In this document: one piece after another, positions 16,809 through 25,180 of the stretch
Numbering within the stretch: position 1 is the first letter of the stretch
Layout of the letters: every line of letters starts with the position of its first letter
From: Paracoccus sp. TOH
GTDB taxonomy: Bacteria; Pseudomonadota; Alphaproteobacteria; Rhodobacterales; Rhodobacteraceae
NCBI RefSeq assembly: GCF_030388245.1
Contig: NZ_CP098363.1
Coordinates: 124,001 to 188,000 of the forward strand
Direction: 5' to 3'
Length of the DNA: 64,000 bases
Program-made: the position numbers and the translations under genes
The notes under the pieces: model-generated
Told to the model about the DNA's origin: nothing
The model's database searches: none
The model's input: the letters and a program-made list of their open reading frames with translations, nothing else

Positions 16809-17315
16809 TCATGACGCCCGCCGACTAGGGAGTTGTTGGGGTGTAGCGCGCTGCTTGCCATGAATGCTCGGCAGCGAAAAAAGATCGAACTGCCTTTCCT
16901 CGCTTGCGCCTGGCAACGCGAAGCCGTCCCGGAGAATGGCGAGATGGGGATCAAGGGAGATCAGCAGTGCGTCGGTCGGGGGAGTCGCATCGGCACCATC
17001 CAGGAATGCCCACGTCCGACCCGGTACAAGTGCGAGCCGCTTTCCCCAGAGCGCGATGAAGGATTGCGAGCGTAGCTGTTTCCGCAGCTCCGCGAACGCC
17101 GCCTTGTGGACCTGCAATTCTAGGCTGAACTCATTGCGTAAAAGAACCGCTACCCGGAGGACAAGGATTGTCTGCCAGCTAAACTTTGCCGGCGAACCCT
17201 TCCTCTTCGGACGCTGATCTGCAGGGATCAGCGCGCGCCGGCTGGTCCATTCCCGGAGCTTGTCCGTTGAGAGCCCCGTCAGTTGCGAGGCGATCGGGGT
17301 GGATACAAAACGCAG
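16809..17315 (-). CDS. MerR-like helix-turn-helix regulator of the restriction-modification operon
   Basis: STPIASQLTGLSTDKLREWTSRRALIPADQRPK is a MerR-type HTH with wing, followed by a long helical dimerisation region (VLLRNEFSLELQVHKAAFAEL) and an effector-like tail. The frame stays open to an ATG at 17453, but that would put both operator palindromes inside the gene. A CTG at 17315 lies 8 bases after a near-perfect GGAGGAGG ribosome site, so I give it as the start with reserve. It is the first gene of the operon and probably represses it. Confidence 0.6.
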   Translation of the reverse strand: MRFVSTPIASQLTGLSTDKLREWTSRRALIPADQRPKRKGSPAKFSWQTILVLRVAVLLRNEFSLELQVHKAAFAELRKQLRSQSFIALWGKRLALVPGRTWAFLDGADATPPTDALLISLDPHLAILRDGFALPGASEERQFDLFSLPSIHGKQRATPQQLPSRRAS

Positions 17316-17330
17316 GCGGCACCTCCTCCA

Positions 17331-17381
17331 GAACGGGTATGTTACCCGATCTTGTCGAGAGAACGGGTAACATACCCGTTC
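17331..17381. promoter_or_regulatory. two palindromic operators 30 bp apart upstream of the regulator
   Basis: Site 1 (17331-17351) is GAACGGGTA-TGT-TACCCGATC and site 2 (17361-17381) is GAACGGGTA-ACA-TACCCGTTC. Site 2 is a perfect 9-base inverted repeat with a 3-base spacer; site 1 has one mismatch. Centres at 17341 and 17371 place them about three helical turns apart, on one DNA face. Position just before the HTH gene suggests autoregulation of the restriction-modification operon. Confidence 0.75.
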
Positions 17382-17633
17382 TCGGCCGTAAACAGCCCGG
17401 AAGAGGTGCTTCGTCACGCTGCTAGGGGATCCCTTGCAGCAGGCGCATTGCATGCCAATCGTTGTGGGTCTCTTCGGTCAGCTTCCCTTCGCGAACGCGC
17501 CAAGGAAGCGCCGCGAACGAGGAACGCCAAAGAGCAACTCGCTAGTCTGGTCTTCCGGCGGGATTTTAATTTTAATTTCAGCGTCTTACACGGGATAGCG
17601 CCGCTGTGCTAAGCCGTGTCGCTGACTACATCC

Positions 17634-17678
17634 CTCCGAAGGTGGAGGCCACACGTTCGAATCGTGTCGGGCGCGCCA
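17634..17678 (+). other. 3' fragment of a tRNA-Arg gene (integration scar)
   Basis: The bases end in a complete T-arm (ACACG-TTCGAAT-CGTGT), the 3' acceptor strand CGGGCGC, discriminator G and CCA. An anticodon-loop-like CTCCGAA (CCG, arginine) begins the fragment, but the anticodon stem does not pair and no D-arm or 5' acceptor is present. It matches the crossover-to-3'-end segment that integrating elements duplicate. A recombinase tail follows, separated by TT. Confidence 0.65.
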
Positions 17679-17680
17679 TT

Positions 17681-17820
17681 TCAGTACAGAACTCTGAACG
17701 CCGTCGATTTCCCGCTCGAAATGGCGACCAGCGTTCGCAGCAGTTCCGACTTCGATCCCATGATGCGGACCTCCTTGTCAGCGACCTCGACGCGCTGCGC
17801 CAGCGCGCGCAGGTGGCGCT
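17681..17820 (-). pseudogene. C-terminal fragment of a large serine recombinase
   Basis: Read leftward, this encodes LRALAQRVEVADKEVRIMGSKSELLRTLVA and then a stop TGA at 17683-17681, directly against the tRNA-Arg fragment. The same segment (LRSLAQRVEVGDDAIRLMGSKTELLRTLIA) ends the recombinase at 42.1 kb, which also abuts a tRNA 3' end followed by TTTCAG. Everything upstream is missing. Confidence 0.75.
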
Positions 17821-18336
17821 TTCGACCAACTCATGGTGTCGCCGCTGCGCACCCATGAAATCCTGATCGGCAAGCTGGCCTCGCCCATGCTGATCGGGCT
17901 GTTCCACGTCACCGTCTACGTTCTGGCGGCCGTGTTCATTTTCGGAGTCCCGCTGCGCGGATCGCTTCCGCTGCTTTACGGACGCGCGATCTTCTTCCTC
18001 GCTTCCGTGGTCGGGATCGGCCTGTTCATCTCCGCGCTTTCGATGACGCAGCAGCAGGCCATCCTCGGCGCGTTCCTGTTCATGGGGCCGGCCCTGCTGC
18101 TGTCCGGCTTCGCCACCCCGATCGAGAACATGCCGGAATGGCTTCAGCCGGTCACGCAGGTCAATCCGCTGCGCCATTTCCTCGTCGTCGTCAGCGGCGT
18201 GTTCCTGAAGGACATTCCCATGTCGGAGGTTCTCGCCAACACGATTCCGCTTGCGGCAATAGCGGCTCTCACCCTATCGGCGGCGGCATGGTTGTTCCGC
18301 AGGTGGATCTGGGTGCAGCGTGTCATGCGCCCATAG
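17821..18336 (+). pseudogene. C-terminal fragment of an ABC-2-type permease
   Basis: The frame opens in mid-protein with FDQLMVSPLRTHEILIGK, the conserved centre of YhhJ/YbhR-like drug-export permeases. It continues through four or five transmembrane segments and the LLLSGFATPIENMPEWLQPVTQ motif to a natural stop. The first 200 or so residues and the ATPase gene are missing, so it is a remnant joined to the recombinase scar. Confidence 0.8.
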
Positions 18337-18368
18337 CCCCATGCCACCAGAGCTGCCGCGGCACTGAG

Positions 18369-18408
18369 CCAACTGCACGACGCACACGCCAACTGCACGA
18401 CGCACACG
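18369..18408. repeat. two tandem copies of a 20-bp unit
   Basis: CCAACTGCACGACGCACACG is repeated exactly twice, at 18369-18388 and 18389-18408, immediately before the resolvase fragment. It may be part of a resolution-site remnant or simple slippage. Confidence 0.8.
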
Positions 18409-18420
18409 CCCCCGCAGCCG

Positions 18421-18633
18421 ATGTCGTCTTTGCGTGGCAAGCCAATGTTCCAGATTTTCGGGATGCTGGCCGAGTTCGAGCGGAGCATGATCCGTGAGTC
18501 CGCCCGCGCCGGCCTCGATGCCGCCCGCGCGCGGGGCAAGATGGGCGGCCGGCCGCCAAAGCTCAAGGTGGATGGTTTGAACGCCGCCAAGGCCATGTTG
18601 GGGCGAGCCGTGGTTTCCGAAACGAACACCTGA
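18421..18633 (+). pseudogene. Tn3-type resolvase/invertase C-terminal fragment
   Basis: The part from PMFQIFGMLAEFERSMI through RESARAGLDAARARGKMGGRPPKL is the E-helix and linker of small serine resolvases (TnpR/Hin type). The N-terminal catalytic serine region is missing, and the C-terminal HTH degenerates after KLKVDGLN. It is a leftover of a transposon. The 155 bases after it hold nothing I can identify. Confidence 0.8.
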
Positions 18634-18788
18634 TCGCCAACCCAGACAGCGCGGGAATGGCCGTAAGTACCCTCGCAGGAATAGCCTGATGGTATATTTG
18701 CTCCTATGCCCTCTTGCCCTGAATTTCCGAAACGTGCGGCATCTCCTGTGACATGGCAAACTCTGGGAGTTTCGCGGCCATAGCAAGG

Positions 18789-19286
18789 TCACACGAGATA
18801 TCCCGCCACGAACGAGGCCAACGCCGTCAATAGCGCCGCCAACAGCACGAGCACCATCCCCCTTGCGAAGCCGATCGCATGATGTCGGTAGTCCTTATAC
18901 TCGGGCGCGCCCTTCGTGCCTGGAATCGTCACGAAGTCCGGCGTGATCGTGCAGAGCAGCAGCCAATCGAGCAGGACGAGATCGACGACCTGAAGGACAA
19001 GCAGCATGCCGGCAGCGTGAAGAAAGGCCTCCACCGGTCCGTGCTCCAGCGACAGGCTGACGGCGATGGGGAGTCCGAGGACGAGAAGCAGCGAAACGGC
19101 AATGGAGAGCGACGCCACCCGCTTTTCGTCCGCAGTCTTGGGCGGCACCCGTGCTTGCAGCGTTGCCGGAAACTGGTGAAGCAGCGAGCGTGGCCTATAC
19201 CAGAGCAGAAACAGGATCAGCGCCGACATTGCCGCAGAGAGCAGCCCGCCCCAGATCAAGATGCTGAAAGGAAGATCGGCCACCAT
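18789..19286 (-). CDS. integral membrane protein, about four transmembrane helices
   Basis: The product is about 165 residues from MVADLPFSILIWGG. Hydrophobic segments lie at about residues 5-28, 58-80, 90-112 and 140-163, separated by a charged loop (PGTKGAPEYKDYRHH). It lies a few bases after the DUF6653 gene and is probably cotranscribed. No function is recognisable. Confidence 0.65.
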   Translation of the reverse strand: MVADLPFSILIWGGLLSAAMSALILFLLWYRPRSLLHQFPATLQARVPPKTADEKRVASLSIAVSLLLVLGLPIAVSLSLEHGPVEAFLHAAGMLLVLQVVDLVLLDWLLLCTITPDFVTIPGTKGAPEYKDYRHHAIGFARGMVLVLLAALLTALASFVAGYLV

Positions 19287-19290
19287 GGTG

Positions 19291-19806
19291 TTACTCACTA
19301 TCCTTGATGTGGCTACCGAACCTGCCTCCTCCGCTCCTCGCTTCAGCATGGAGCCACGCCAGGCGGTCGAGAAACCAAATCTGGCCGAAGAGGACACCCG
19401 CGACACCGAATGCCGTCGCCCATGGATCGAGTTGGAGCAAGCCTATGAGCATCGGAATGGCCGACAGCGAGCTTCCCGCCACAATCCACCTTGTCGCGCG
19501 TCGGTGGTGCTGCGGAATGGGAACTGACCGGCGGTTAAGCCACAGCCTTTCGCCCAGTATCGCCTGGGTTTCCCACCGCTCGTCCGTTTGCGCCGGTGCA
19601 AATATGCGCGTGTTAAGCCATAGAAAGATCATGATGAGGGCAACGGGCAGAAGGCACCACCAACCAAGCCATACCCTCGAATAGATCGCGACTGCGAAGG
19701 CAGGAACCGTTGCAAGCCGTGTCCACACGCTCAATGGATTTGCATGACGACGCCATTTGTCATCATCCATGCCCATCGCGAGGTTGATGCCCTGGTCGAG
19801 CTTCAT
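19291..19806 (-). CDS. DUF6653-family membrane protein
   Basis: The 171-residue product has the family signature GMDDDKWRRHANPLSVWTR at the N-terminus, which favours the full-length start. Two pairs of transmembrane helices follow (VWLGWWCLLPVALIMIFLW and WATAFGVAGVLFGQIWFL regions). Function of the family is unknown. The pair appears intact although it lies among mobile-element scars. Confidence 0.75.
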   Translation of the reverse strand: MKLDQGINLAMGMDDDKWRRHANPLSVWTRLATVPAFAVAIYSRVWLGWWCLLPVALIMIFLWLNTRIFAPAQTDERWETQAILGERLWLNRRSVPIPQHHRRATRWIVAGSSLSAIPMLIGLLQLDPWATAFGVAGVLFGQIWFLDRLAWLHAEARSGGGRFGSHIKDSE

Positions 19807-19901
19807 GCGAATGACCCTGCACAGGTGGTTTACTTAGCGGTCTTCGATGCATCGCGCTTGGATCGTCGTCTTCTTTACTCCAAAAGCACGGCCTTTTGGA
19901 G

Positions 19902-20150
19902 TCATCTTCGGTTGATCGCATCAGCCGCGATCAGGAGGGTGTTGCAGGCGTCTTCAAGCGCCTGCGCGGCGCGGGCGTGACGATATTCACCCTGTCGGAA
20001 GGCGAGATCAACGAGCTTCATGCCGGCCTGAAAGGCACCATGAATGCCCTGTTCCTCAAAGACCTTGCCATCAAGACCCATCGCGGCGTCAGGGGCCGCG
20101 TCGGGGCCGGCAGGATCGGCGGCGGCAACGCCTACGGCTATCGCGTCGTC
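19902..20150 (+). pseudogene. internal fragment of a large serine recombinase
   Basis: The frame encodes DRISRDQEGVAGVFKRLRGAG, then FTLSEGEINELHAGLKGTMNALFLKDLAIKTHRGVRGRVGAG. It matches, with about one change in five, residues 80-150 of the recombinase at 51.9-53.5 kb. The catalytic N-terminus and most of the C-terminal domain are missing. From about 20150 to 20330 I see no gene. Confidence 0.8.
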
Positions 20151-20332
20151 CACCATTTGCCGCCGACTGCCCTCCATAGTCCGATATTGCCGCCGATCAC
20201 CGCATCGTCGCCAAGCGACATGGCGAGCCGCCGGTTTCTGCGCTGTAGCCCGATGGATCTTGGCCCAACGCGATAGGCTGGTCGCCTTCGACCTCTTTGT
20301 CGCCGTTTAGGTCGCGTCGCCCCCGGCGAAGG

Positions 20333-21079
20333 TCATCGCGCCTGCCGCCTGTCCCGGGCGGCCGTGCCGAATGCGGCCAGAAGCCGGGCATTGGGCGGCG
20401 ACAGGTCGGGCCGGTATTCCGCATGCCATTGCACGCCGATGGCAAAGGGATGATCGACGACCCGAACCGCCTCGGGCGTGCCGTCGGGTGCGGTGCCCTC
20501 GACGTGAAGGCGCGGGGCGATATCGGCCAGACCCTGGTAGTGCAACGAGTTCACGGCAAACCGGCGCGTACCGAACACCTGGATCAGCGGCGAGTTCTCG
20601 GACAGTTCCATGTCGTGGAACGGCCCGTAAAGCTCCTCCAGGGGCGCGTGCTCCGGGGCGTGATGCTCGATGCGGGACGGTAATCTTTTCAGCTCGGGCT
20701 CAAGGGTGCCGCCCAGGCCCACGTTGAGCTCCTGAAACCCGCGGCAGATGAACAGCGCCGGAACCTGCTTTTCGACGACGGTCCGTACAAGGAGCAGGGC
20801 CAGCTCGTCCCGGATTTCGTCGAAGGGGCCGGGTGTGTCGGCGGGGCCGTTCCAGTGGCTTGGATGAATGTTCGAGGCGCTGCCGGTGAACATGAAGCCG
20901 TCGAAGCGATCGGTGATGAGGTCGATCTCGGCGGCGTCGAGGGGGGGCAGGACCAGGAACGGCATGGCGCCGGCATAGTCGCGGATGCTGCGCACATATT
21001 TGTCGCCGACGACATGATAAGGCATGCCGGCGATGTCCTTCACGTCGCCGATGAGCGCGATGGAGGGCAGGGCGCTCAT
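20333..21079 (-). CDS. gamma-glutamyl hydrolase, PuuD / peptidase C26-like (class I glutamine amidotransferase fold)
   Basis: The 248-residue product starts at the ATG at 21079 (MSALPSIALIGDVKDIAGMP), which overlaps the preceding stop as ATGA. LFICRGFQELNV carries the catalytic cysteine and IGVQWHAEYRPDL the histidine of PuuD-like enzymes, which hydrolyse gamma-glutamyl amides (gamma-glutamyl-GABA in putrescine breakdown). It is the last gene of the leftward operon and presumably removes glutamate from an intermediate. The family is firm and the substrate is unknown. Confidence 0.85.
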   Translation of the reverse strand: MSALPSIALIGDVKDIAGMPYHVVGDKYVRSIRDYAGAMPFLVLPPLDAAEIDLITDRFDGFMFTGSASNIHPSHWNGPADTPGPFDEIRDELALLLVRTVVEKQVPALFICRGFQELNVGLGGTLEPELKRLPSRIEHHAPEHAPLEELYGPFHDMELSENSPLIQVFGTRRFAVNSLHYQGLADIAPRLHVEGTAPDGTPEAVRVVDHPFAIGVQWHAEYRPDLSPPNARLLAAFGTAARDRRQAR

Positions 21080-21837
21080 GCCCGGCCCCCTTTCTCGGGA
21101 GAGCTGCCGCCCAGAAGGCCGGCGAAGCGGACGAAGTTGAGAACGATACGCTCGCAGTCGGGAATGAAGCGGTAGAGGGCGGAGTTCGCCGGGTTGAGTT
21201 CGGACCAGAGCGTGGCCATGCGGTCGCAGGTGGCCTCGGGGTGGAATTGCACCGAAAGCCAGTCGCCGCCGTAGTCCAGCGCCGTGTTCGGATCGTTGGG
21301 CCGGCTGGCCAGCGATACGCTTCCCGCCGGCGGATTCGTCACGATCTCCGAGTTTCCGAAGTAGAAGGCGGCGCCGCTGTCGAAGCCCTCGAACAGCGGA
21401 TGCGAGGCCCCGACCGCGGTGAGCCGGATCGGAAGCGAGCCGACCTCCGCCCCATGCGGCGACCGCTCGACGGTGCCGCCCAGGACCGTGGTCATCATCT
21501 GGTGCCCGCCGCAGATGCCGAGCAGGGGCTTGCCGGTCTTGCGCCATGCGTGCAGGAATTGGGTGATCGCCTCCTGCCAGTCGTAGTTGTCCGAGATGTT
21601 GGCATAGCTTCCGCCGAGGATGACGGCATCGACCTTGTCGAGATCATCGGGCAGCGGCTCGCTTTCATGGGCACGGACGCCCTGATAATTGACGAAGGAT
21701 AGGACGCCGAGCGAATCCAGCATCGCCTCGAAGGGGATCGTCTCGTCGTCCTCGCCCAGCAGGCGACGCCATTTCGATTTGTCATAGGTCCCTGGATGGG
21801 CGAACTGGGATATGAAAAGAAGGGTGGGACGAGTCAT
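21076..21837 (-). CDS. class I glutamine amidotransferase-like protein
   Basis: The 253-residue product starts at MTRPTLLFISQFAHPG. LLGICGGHQMM holds the nucleophile cysteine and LSVQFHPEA the histidine of GMP-synthase-type amidotransferase domains, without a synthetase partner domain. Stand-alone proteins of this kind accompany glutamine-synthetase-like ligases in aniline degradation (AtdA2/TdnT-like). Here it may hydrolyse a gamma-glutamylamide or feed ammonia to the ligases. Confidence 0.8.
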   Translation of the reverse strand: MTRPTLLFISQFAHPGTYDKSKWRRLLGEDDETIPFEAMLDSLGVLSFVNYQGVRAHESEPLPDDLDKVDAVILGGSYANISDNYDWQEAITQFLHAWRKTGKPLLGICGGHQMMTTVLGGTVERSPHGAEVGSLPIRLTAVGASHPLFEGFDSGAAFYFGNSEIVTNPPAGSVSLASRPNDPNTALDYGGDWLSVQFHPEATCDRMATLWSELNPANSALYRFIPDCERIVLNFVRFAGLLGGSSPEKGGRA

Positions 21838-21963
21838 CACGTTTTCTTTCTGTCGCTGATGGGGAGGCATTCGACATGTTCAGGGCCGCCACTCACAGAA
21901 TGTGCTCTTTTCAGATCGAGGCAACCGGATGCGTTTGCGGCATTCGCGCTTCACGGGCCTCTT

Positions 21964-23484
21964 TCATGTGACGCGCATCCATACCGACTTGGTCTGGCTG
22001 TATTGCGTCAGCGCCTCCAGGCATTTGTCGCGGCCGTTGCCCGACCGTTTGTAGCCGCCCCAGGGCGAGGTGGCGTCGTAGTCGAAATAGGTATTCACCC
22101 AGACCATTCCGGCCTCGGCCTCGCGGGCGAAGCGGTGGGCGGTCTTGAGGTCCTGGGTCCAGATCGAGGCGGCCAGCCCGTACCGGGTGTCGTTGGCCAC
22201 CGAGATCGCCTGATCGACGCCCTTCACCGGGATGATGGTGGTGACCGGGCCGAAGATCTCCTCGCGCGCGATGGTCATGCCGTTGTCGACATCGGTGAAA
22301 AGCGTGGGTTCGACGAAGCAGCCGGCATTGAGGTGCGCCGGGACCTGGCCGCCGAAAGCCAGCTTGGCGCCCTCGTTGATGCCGGTCTCGACAAAGGCCA
22401 GCACCTTGCGCTGATGGTTCGAATCGACCAGTGGCCCCATGCTCGTCGCCGGATCCAGGGGGTCGCCGGGGTTGTACAGCGCCCGGGTCTGCTCGGTGAA
22501 CCTGGCCAGGAATGCGTCATGGACCGCCTCGTCCACGATCAGACGCGAGCTTGCGGCGCAGACCTCGCCCTGGTTGGCGAAGCTGCCGATGACGGCATTG
22601 CGCGCCGCGGCGTCCAGATCGCAATCGGCCAGAATGATCTGGGGCGACTTGCCGCCGCATTCAAGGCTTACGCGCTTGAGGTTGGACTGGCCGGCATATT
22701 CCAGGATCTGGCCGCCGATGGCCTCCGAGCCGGTAAAGCCGATCTTGTCCACGTCCTCGTGCAGCGCCAGCGCCCTGCCGATCTCGGAGCCTGCGCCCGT
22801 CACGACGTTGAACACGCCGTCCGGCCCACCGGCCTCGCTGAAAAGCCGCGCCAGCAGAATCGCCGACAGCGAGGTTTGCTGGGCCGGTTTCAGGACGACG
22901 CTGTTGCCCGTCGCCAGGGCCGGGCCGAGTTTCCAGCAGGCCATCATCAGCGGGTAGTTCCACGGCACGATCAGCCCGACCACGCCCAGGGGCTCGCGCC
23001 GGATGAAGTGGAAGGCTTCCTCGGCGGTGTTGGTGACCGCGCCTTCGGTCTTGTCGATGGCCTCGGCCGCGAAGCGCAGGTTTTCGGCGGCACAGGGGAT
23101 GTCGAAGCCGGTGAGGGAGGAGACGGGCTTGCCCATTTCCAGGCTGTCGAGAAGGGCCAGATCGACGGCATGCGTCTCGATCAGGTCGGCGAAACGCAGC
23201 ATCACTGCCATGCGGGCGCGCGGCGCCAGGCGCGACCATGCGCCCGAGTTGAAGGCGCGGCGCGCGGTGGCCACCGCAAGGTCGACGTCAACGGCCGAGC
23301 CCCGCGCGACCTCCGCCACGGGGGCGCCCGTCGCCGGGTTGATCGAGGTGTAGATCCCGCCGTCCAGGCCGGCGCGGAAGGTGCCGTCGATGAACATGCG
23401 GGTTTCGAAGCTGAAGGTTTCGGCGCGCTTGTGCCATTCGGCCGCGGACCAGTCCTTGACGGGCTTTTGCTGCAATTCACTCAT
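21964..23484 (-). CDS. NAD(P)-dependent aldehyde dehydrogenase, PuuC-like
   Basis: The 506-residue product runs from MSELQQKPVKDWSAAEWHKR, an N-terminus typical of PuuC-type enzymes. Visible are IVPWNYPL (cofactor region), IGFTGSEAIGG, the general-base glutamate in LECGGKSPQ, the catalytic cysteine in GEVCAASS and EEIFGPV. It oxidises an aldehyde to an acid, in this setting probably a gamma-glutamylated or free amino-aldehyde. The long upstream frame to 23619 is not used. Confidence 0.9.
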   Translation of the reverse strand: MSELQQKPVKDWSAAEWHKRAETFSFETRMFIDGTFRAGLDGGIYTSINPATGAPVAEVARGSAVDVDLAVATARRAFNSGAWSRLAPRARMAVMLRFADLIETHAVDLALLDSLEMGKPVSSLTGFDIPCAAENLRFAAEAIDKTEGAVTNTAEEAFHFIRREPLGVVGLIVPWNYPLMMACWKLGPALATGNSVVLKPAQQTSLSAILLARLFSEAGGPDGVFNVVTGAGSEIGRALALHEDVDKIGFTGSEAIGGQILEYAGQSNLKRVSLECGGKSPQIILADCDLDAAARNAVIGSFANQGEVCAASSRLIVDEAVHDAFLARFTEQTRALYNPGDPLDPATSMGPLVDSNHQRKVLAFVETGINEGAKLAFGGQVPAHLNAGCFVEPTLFTDVDNGMTIAREEIFGPVTTIIPVKGVDQAISVANDTRYGLAASIWTQDLKTAHRFAREAEAGMVWVNTYFDYDATSPWGGYKRSGNGRDKCLEALTQYSQTKSVWMRVT

Positions 23485-23552
23485 GGGAGATGTCCTTCTT
23501 GTAGCTGGATGGCAGACCCCCGGGAGCGAGGCTCCCGAGGGCCGCAGCGGCC

Positions 23553-25139
23553 TTACGGCAGATAGTCCATGTAGCGTTCGAAATCCCAATCCGTGATTTC
23601 CTTCATGAACCGCTGCCATTCGTCGCGCTTGAGCTTGTCGAAAAGCTCGTGCAGACGGCCCGGCATCGCCTCGAGGATGAAATCATCCGATTTGAGCGCC
23701 TCGAGCGCCTCGTAAAGGTTGAGGGGGATGGTCTTCAGTTCCTCGGTTCCCGCCTTCAGGACTTCGGCGACGTTGCGGCCTTCCGGCGGGCCGGGATCGA
23801 CCTGGTTCCTGATCCCGTCGTCGAGCGCCTTCAGCAGCGCCCCGCAGAACAGGTGCTGGTTGACCATGGCGTCCACCGCGCGGAACTCGAAACGGTCCGG
23901 CGACGAGATGCGGATCGAGCACGAGCGGTTCTGAAGCCCCCAGTCCGCCCCGACCGGCGCCCACTGGCCGATATCCGCGAAGCGGCGGTAGGAGTTCACG
24001 GTGCACGCGCCCAATGCGGTCAGCGCCCCGATGTGCTTCAACGCGCCGCCAAGGGCGTGGCGGCCAAGTTCGGTCGGGATCCAGCCGCCTTCGGTGTTCT
24101 CGAAGGCGTTTACGCCACCCTTGTTGTAGGTGAAGACCTCCTCCATGCCCGGCAACTCGCCATCGACGGTCGGGACAAGCCTCTTCTCTCCGCCATACCA
24201 GAGCGAACAGTTGTGGTGGCAGCCAAGGGCGGGGACCCCCATGATGGGCTTGGCCATGAAGCAGGCGATAAGCCCCTCCTGGCGGGCCACCTCGGCGCAG
24301 ATCTGGCGATAGGTGGTCAGCCTGTCGGCCGTCGCCAGCACATCGTCGAACGCGAAGTTGAGTTCCAGCAGCCCGGGCGAATCCTCGACATCGCCCTGGA
24401 TCATGTCGAGCCCCATGGCCTGGGCGTATTCCGACACCTTCATCCAGACCCGCCGCGTCGCCTCGAACTGGTCGATATGGTAGGAGTTCGGCTTGCTGAT
24501 ACCCTCGAAGGACCGGAGGCCCTCGCCCGTCGGGCGGAGCCACAGCATTTCCGGCTCCATCCCCACCCGCAGATGCAGACCGTTGTTCTTCTCGCGGAAC
24601 TCACGATCGAAACGCTTCAGGTTGCCCCGCGTATCGCATTCGAAGTAGGAACCGGGATTTTCCGGCTCGTCGAGCGTGCGGAACAGCGTGCAGAAGACCC
24701 GGGCGACCTTCTTCTCCCACGGCAGCTGGCAGAAGGTCTCGGGATCGGGCAATGCCAGGCACTCGCCGTCATTGGCCGAAAAGCCGATCAGATCGCCGCG
24801 GATGTCGATGGTGAGGTTGGCGATGCCGCCGATCCAGGTCTGGACGCCCTTGCGGGCGTTTTGCTCCCAATGGCGCGCGGGAACCGACTTGCCCAGCACC
24901 CGCCCGGTGATGGTGACATACTGGTAGTAGATATATTCGATGCCGAGGCGGTCGATCTTCTCGCGCACCCTGGCGACCCGCTCCTGGCGGAGCGGATCCG
25001 CGACTTCGCGCATCAGGTCGCTGTCCTGATGAAACGAGTCCCATCCTGCCTTGCCTGCCGGCAGGGCCGCGCCGCCGGACGGTGCGCCCGGAGGAGCAAG
25101 CAGGTCCTGGCCTTCGGCCTGATACAATTCGTCAGTCAT
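23553..25139 (-). CDS. glutamine-synthetase-like gamma-glutamylamide ligase (anilide/alkylamide synthetase type)
   Basis: The 528-residue product is longer than GlnA. The GS beta-grasp (TGRVLGKSVPARHW, DLIGFSANDGE) and catalytic domain (MEPEMLWL, GDVEDSPGLLELNF, PIMGVPALGCHHNCSLW, RSCSIR) are complete. The DLIGFSxNDGE and GCHHNxSLW patterns remind me of gamma-glutamylanilide synthetases (TdnQ/AtdA1) and IpuC-like alkylamide ligases rather than GlnA. The reaction would be ATP + L-glutamate + amine to gamma-glutamylamide in the cytoplasm. The amine is not readable from sequence. Confidence 0.85.
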   Translation of the reverse strand: MTDELYQAEGQDLLAPPGAPSGGAALPAGKAGWDSFHQDSDLMREVADPLRQERVARVREKIDRLGIEYIYYQYVTITGRVLGKSVPARHWEQNARKGVQTWIGGIANLTIDIRGDLIGFSANDGECLALPDPETFCQLPWEKKVARVFCTLFRTLDEPENPGSYFECDTRGNLKRFDREFREKNNGLHLRVGMEPEMLWLRPTGEGLRSFEGISKPNSYHIDQFEATRRVWMKVSEYAQAMGLDMIQGDVEDSPGLLELNFAFDDVLATADRLTTYRQICAEVARQEGLIACFMAKPIMGVPALGCHHNCSLWYGGEKRLVPTVDGELPGMEEVFTYNKGGVNAFENTEGGWIPTELGRHALGGALKHIGALTALGACTVNSYRRFADIGQWAPVGADWGLQNRSCSIRISSPDRFEFRAVDAMVNQHLFCGALLKALDDGIRNQVDPGPPEGRNVAEVLKAGTEELKTIPLNLYEALEALKSDDFILEAMPGRLHELFDKLKRDEWQRFMKEITDWDFERYMDYLP

Positions 25140-25180
25140 GGTTTCCCCATTGGTTCCTTGATGTTGTTATGAGCAAAGTC

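Noticed and set aside
17634..17678. Functional tRNA-Arg gene
   Set aside because: Only the 3' third is present; the anticodon stem does not pair and the D-arm and 5' acceptor are missing.
20333..21547. 404-codon leftward frame
   Set aside because: Only the last 248 codons are the PuuD-like protein; the first part is antiphase to the upstream amidotransferase gene.
23649..25172. 507-codon rightward frame
   Set aside because: Exact antisense of the glutamine-synthetase-like gene; high GC creates long shadow frames.
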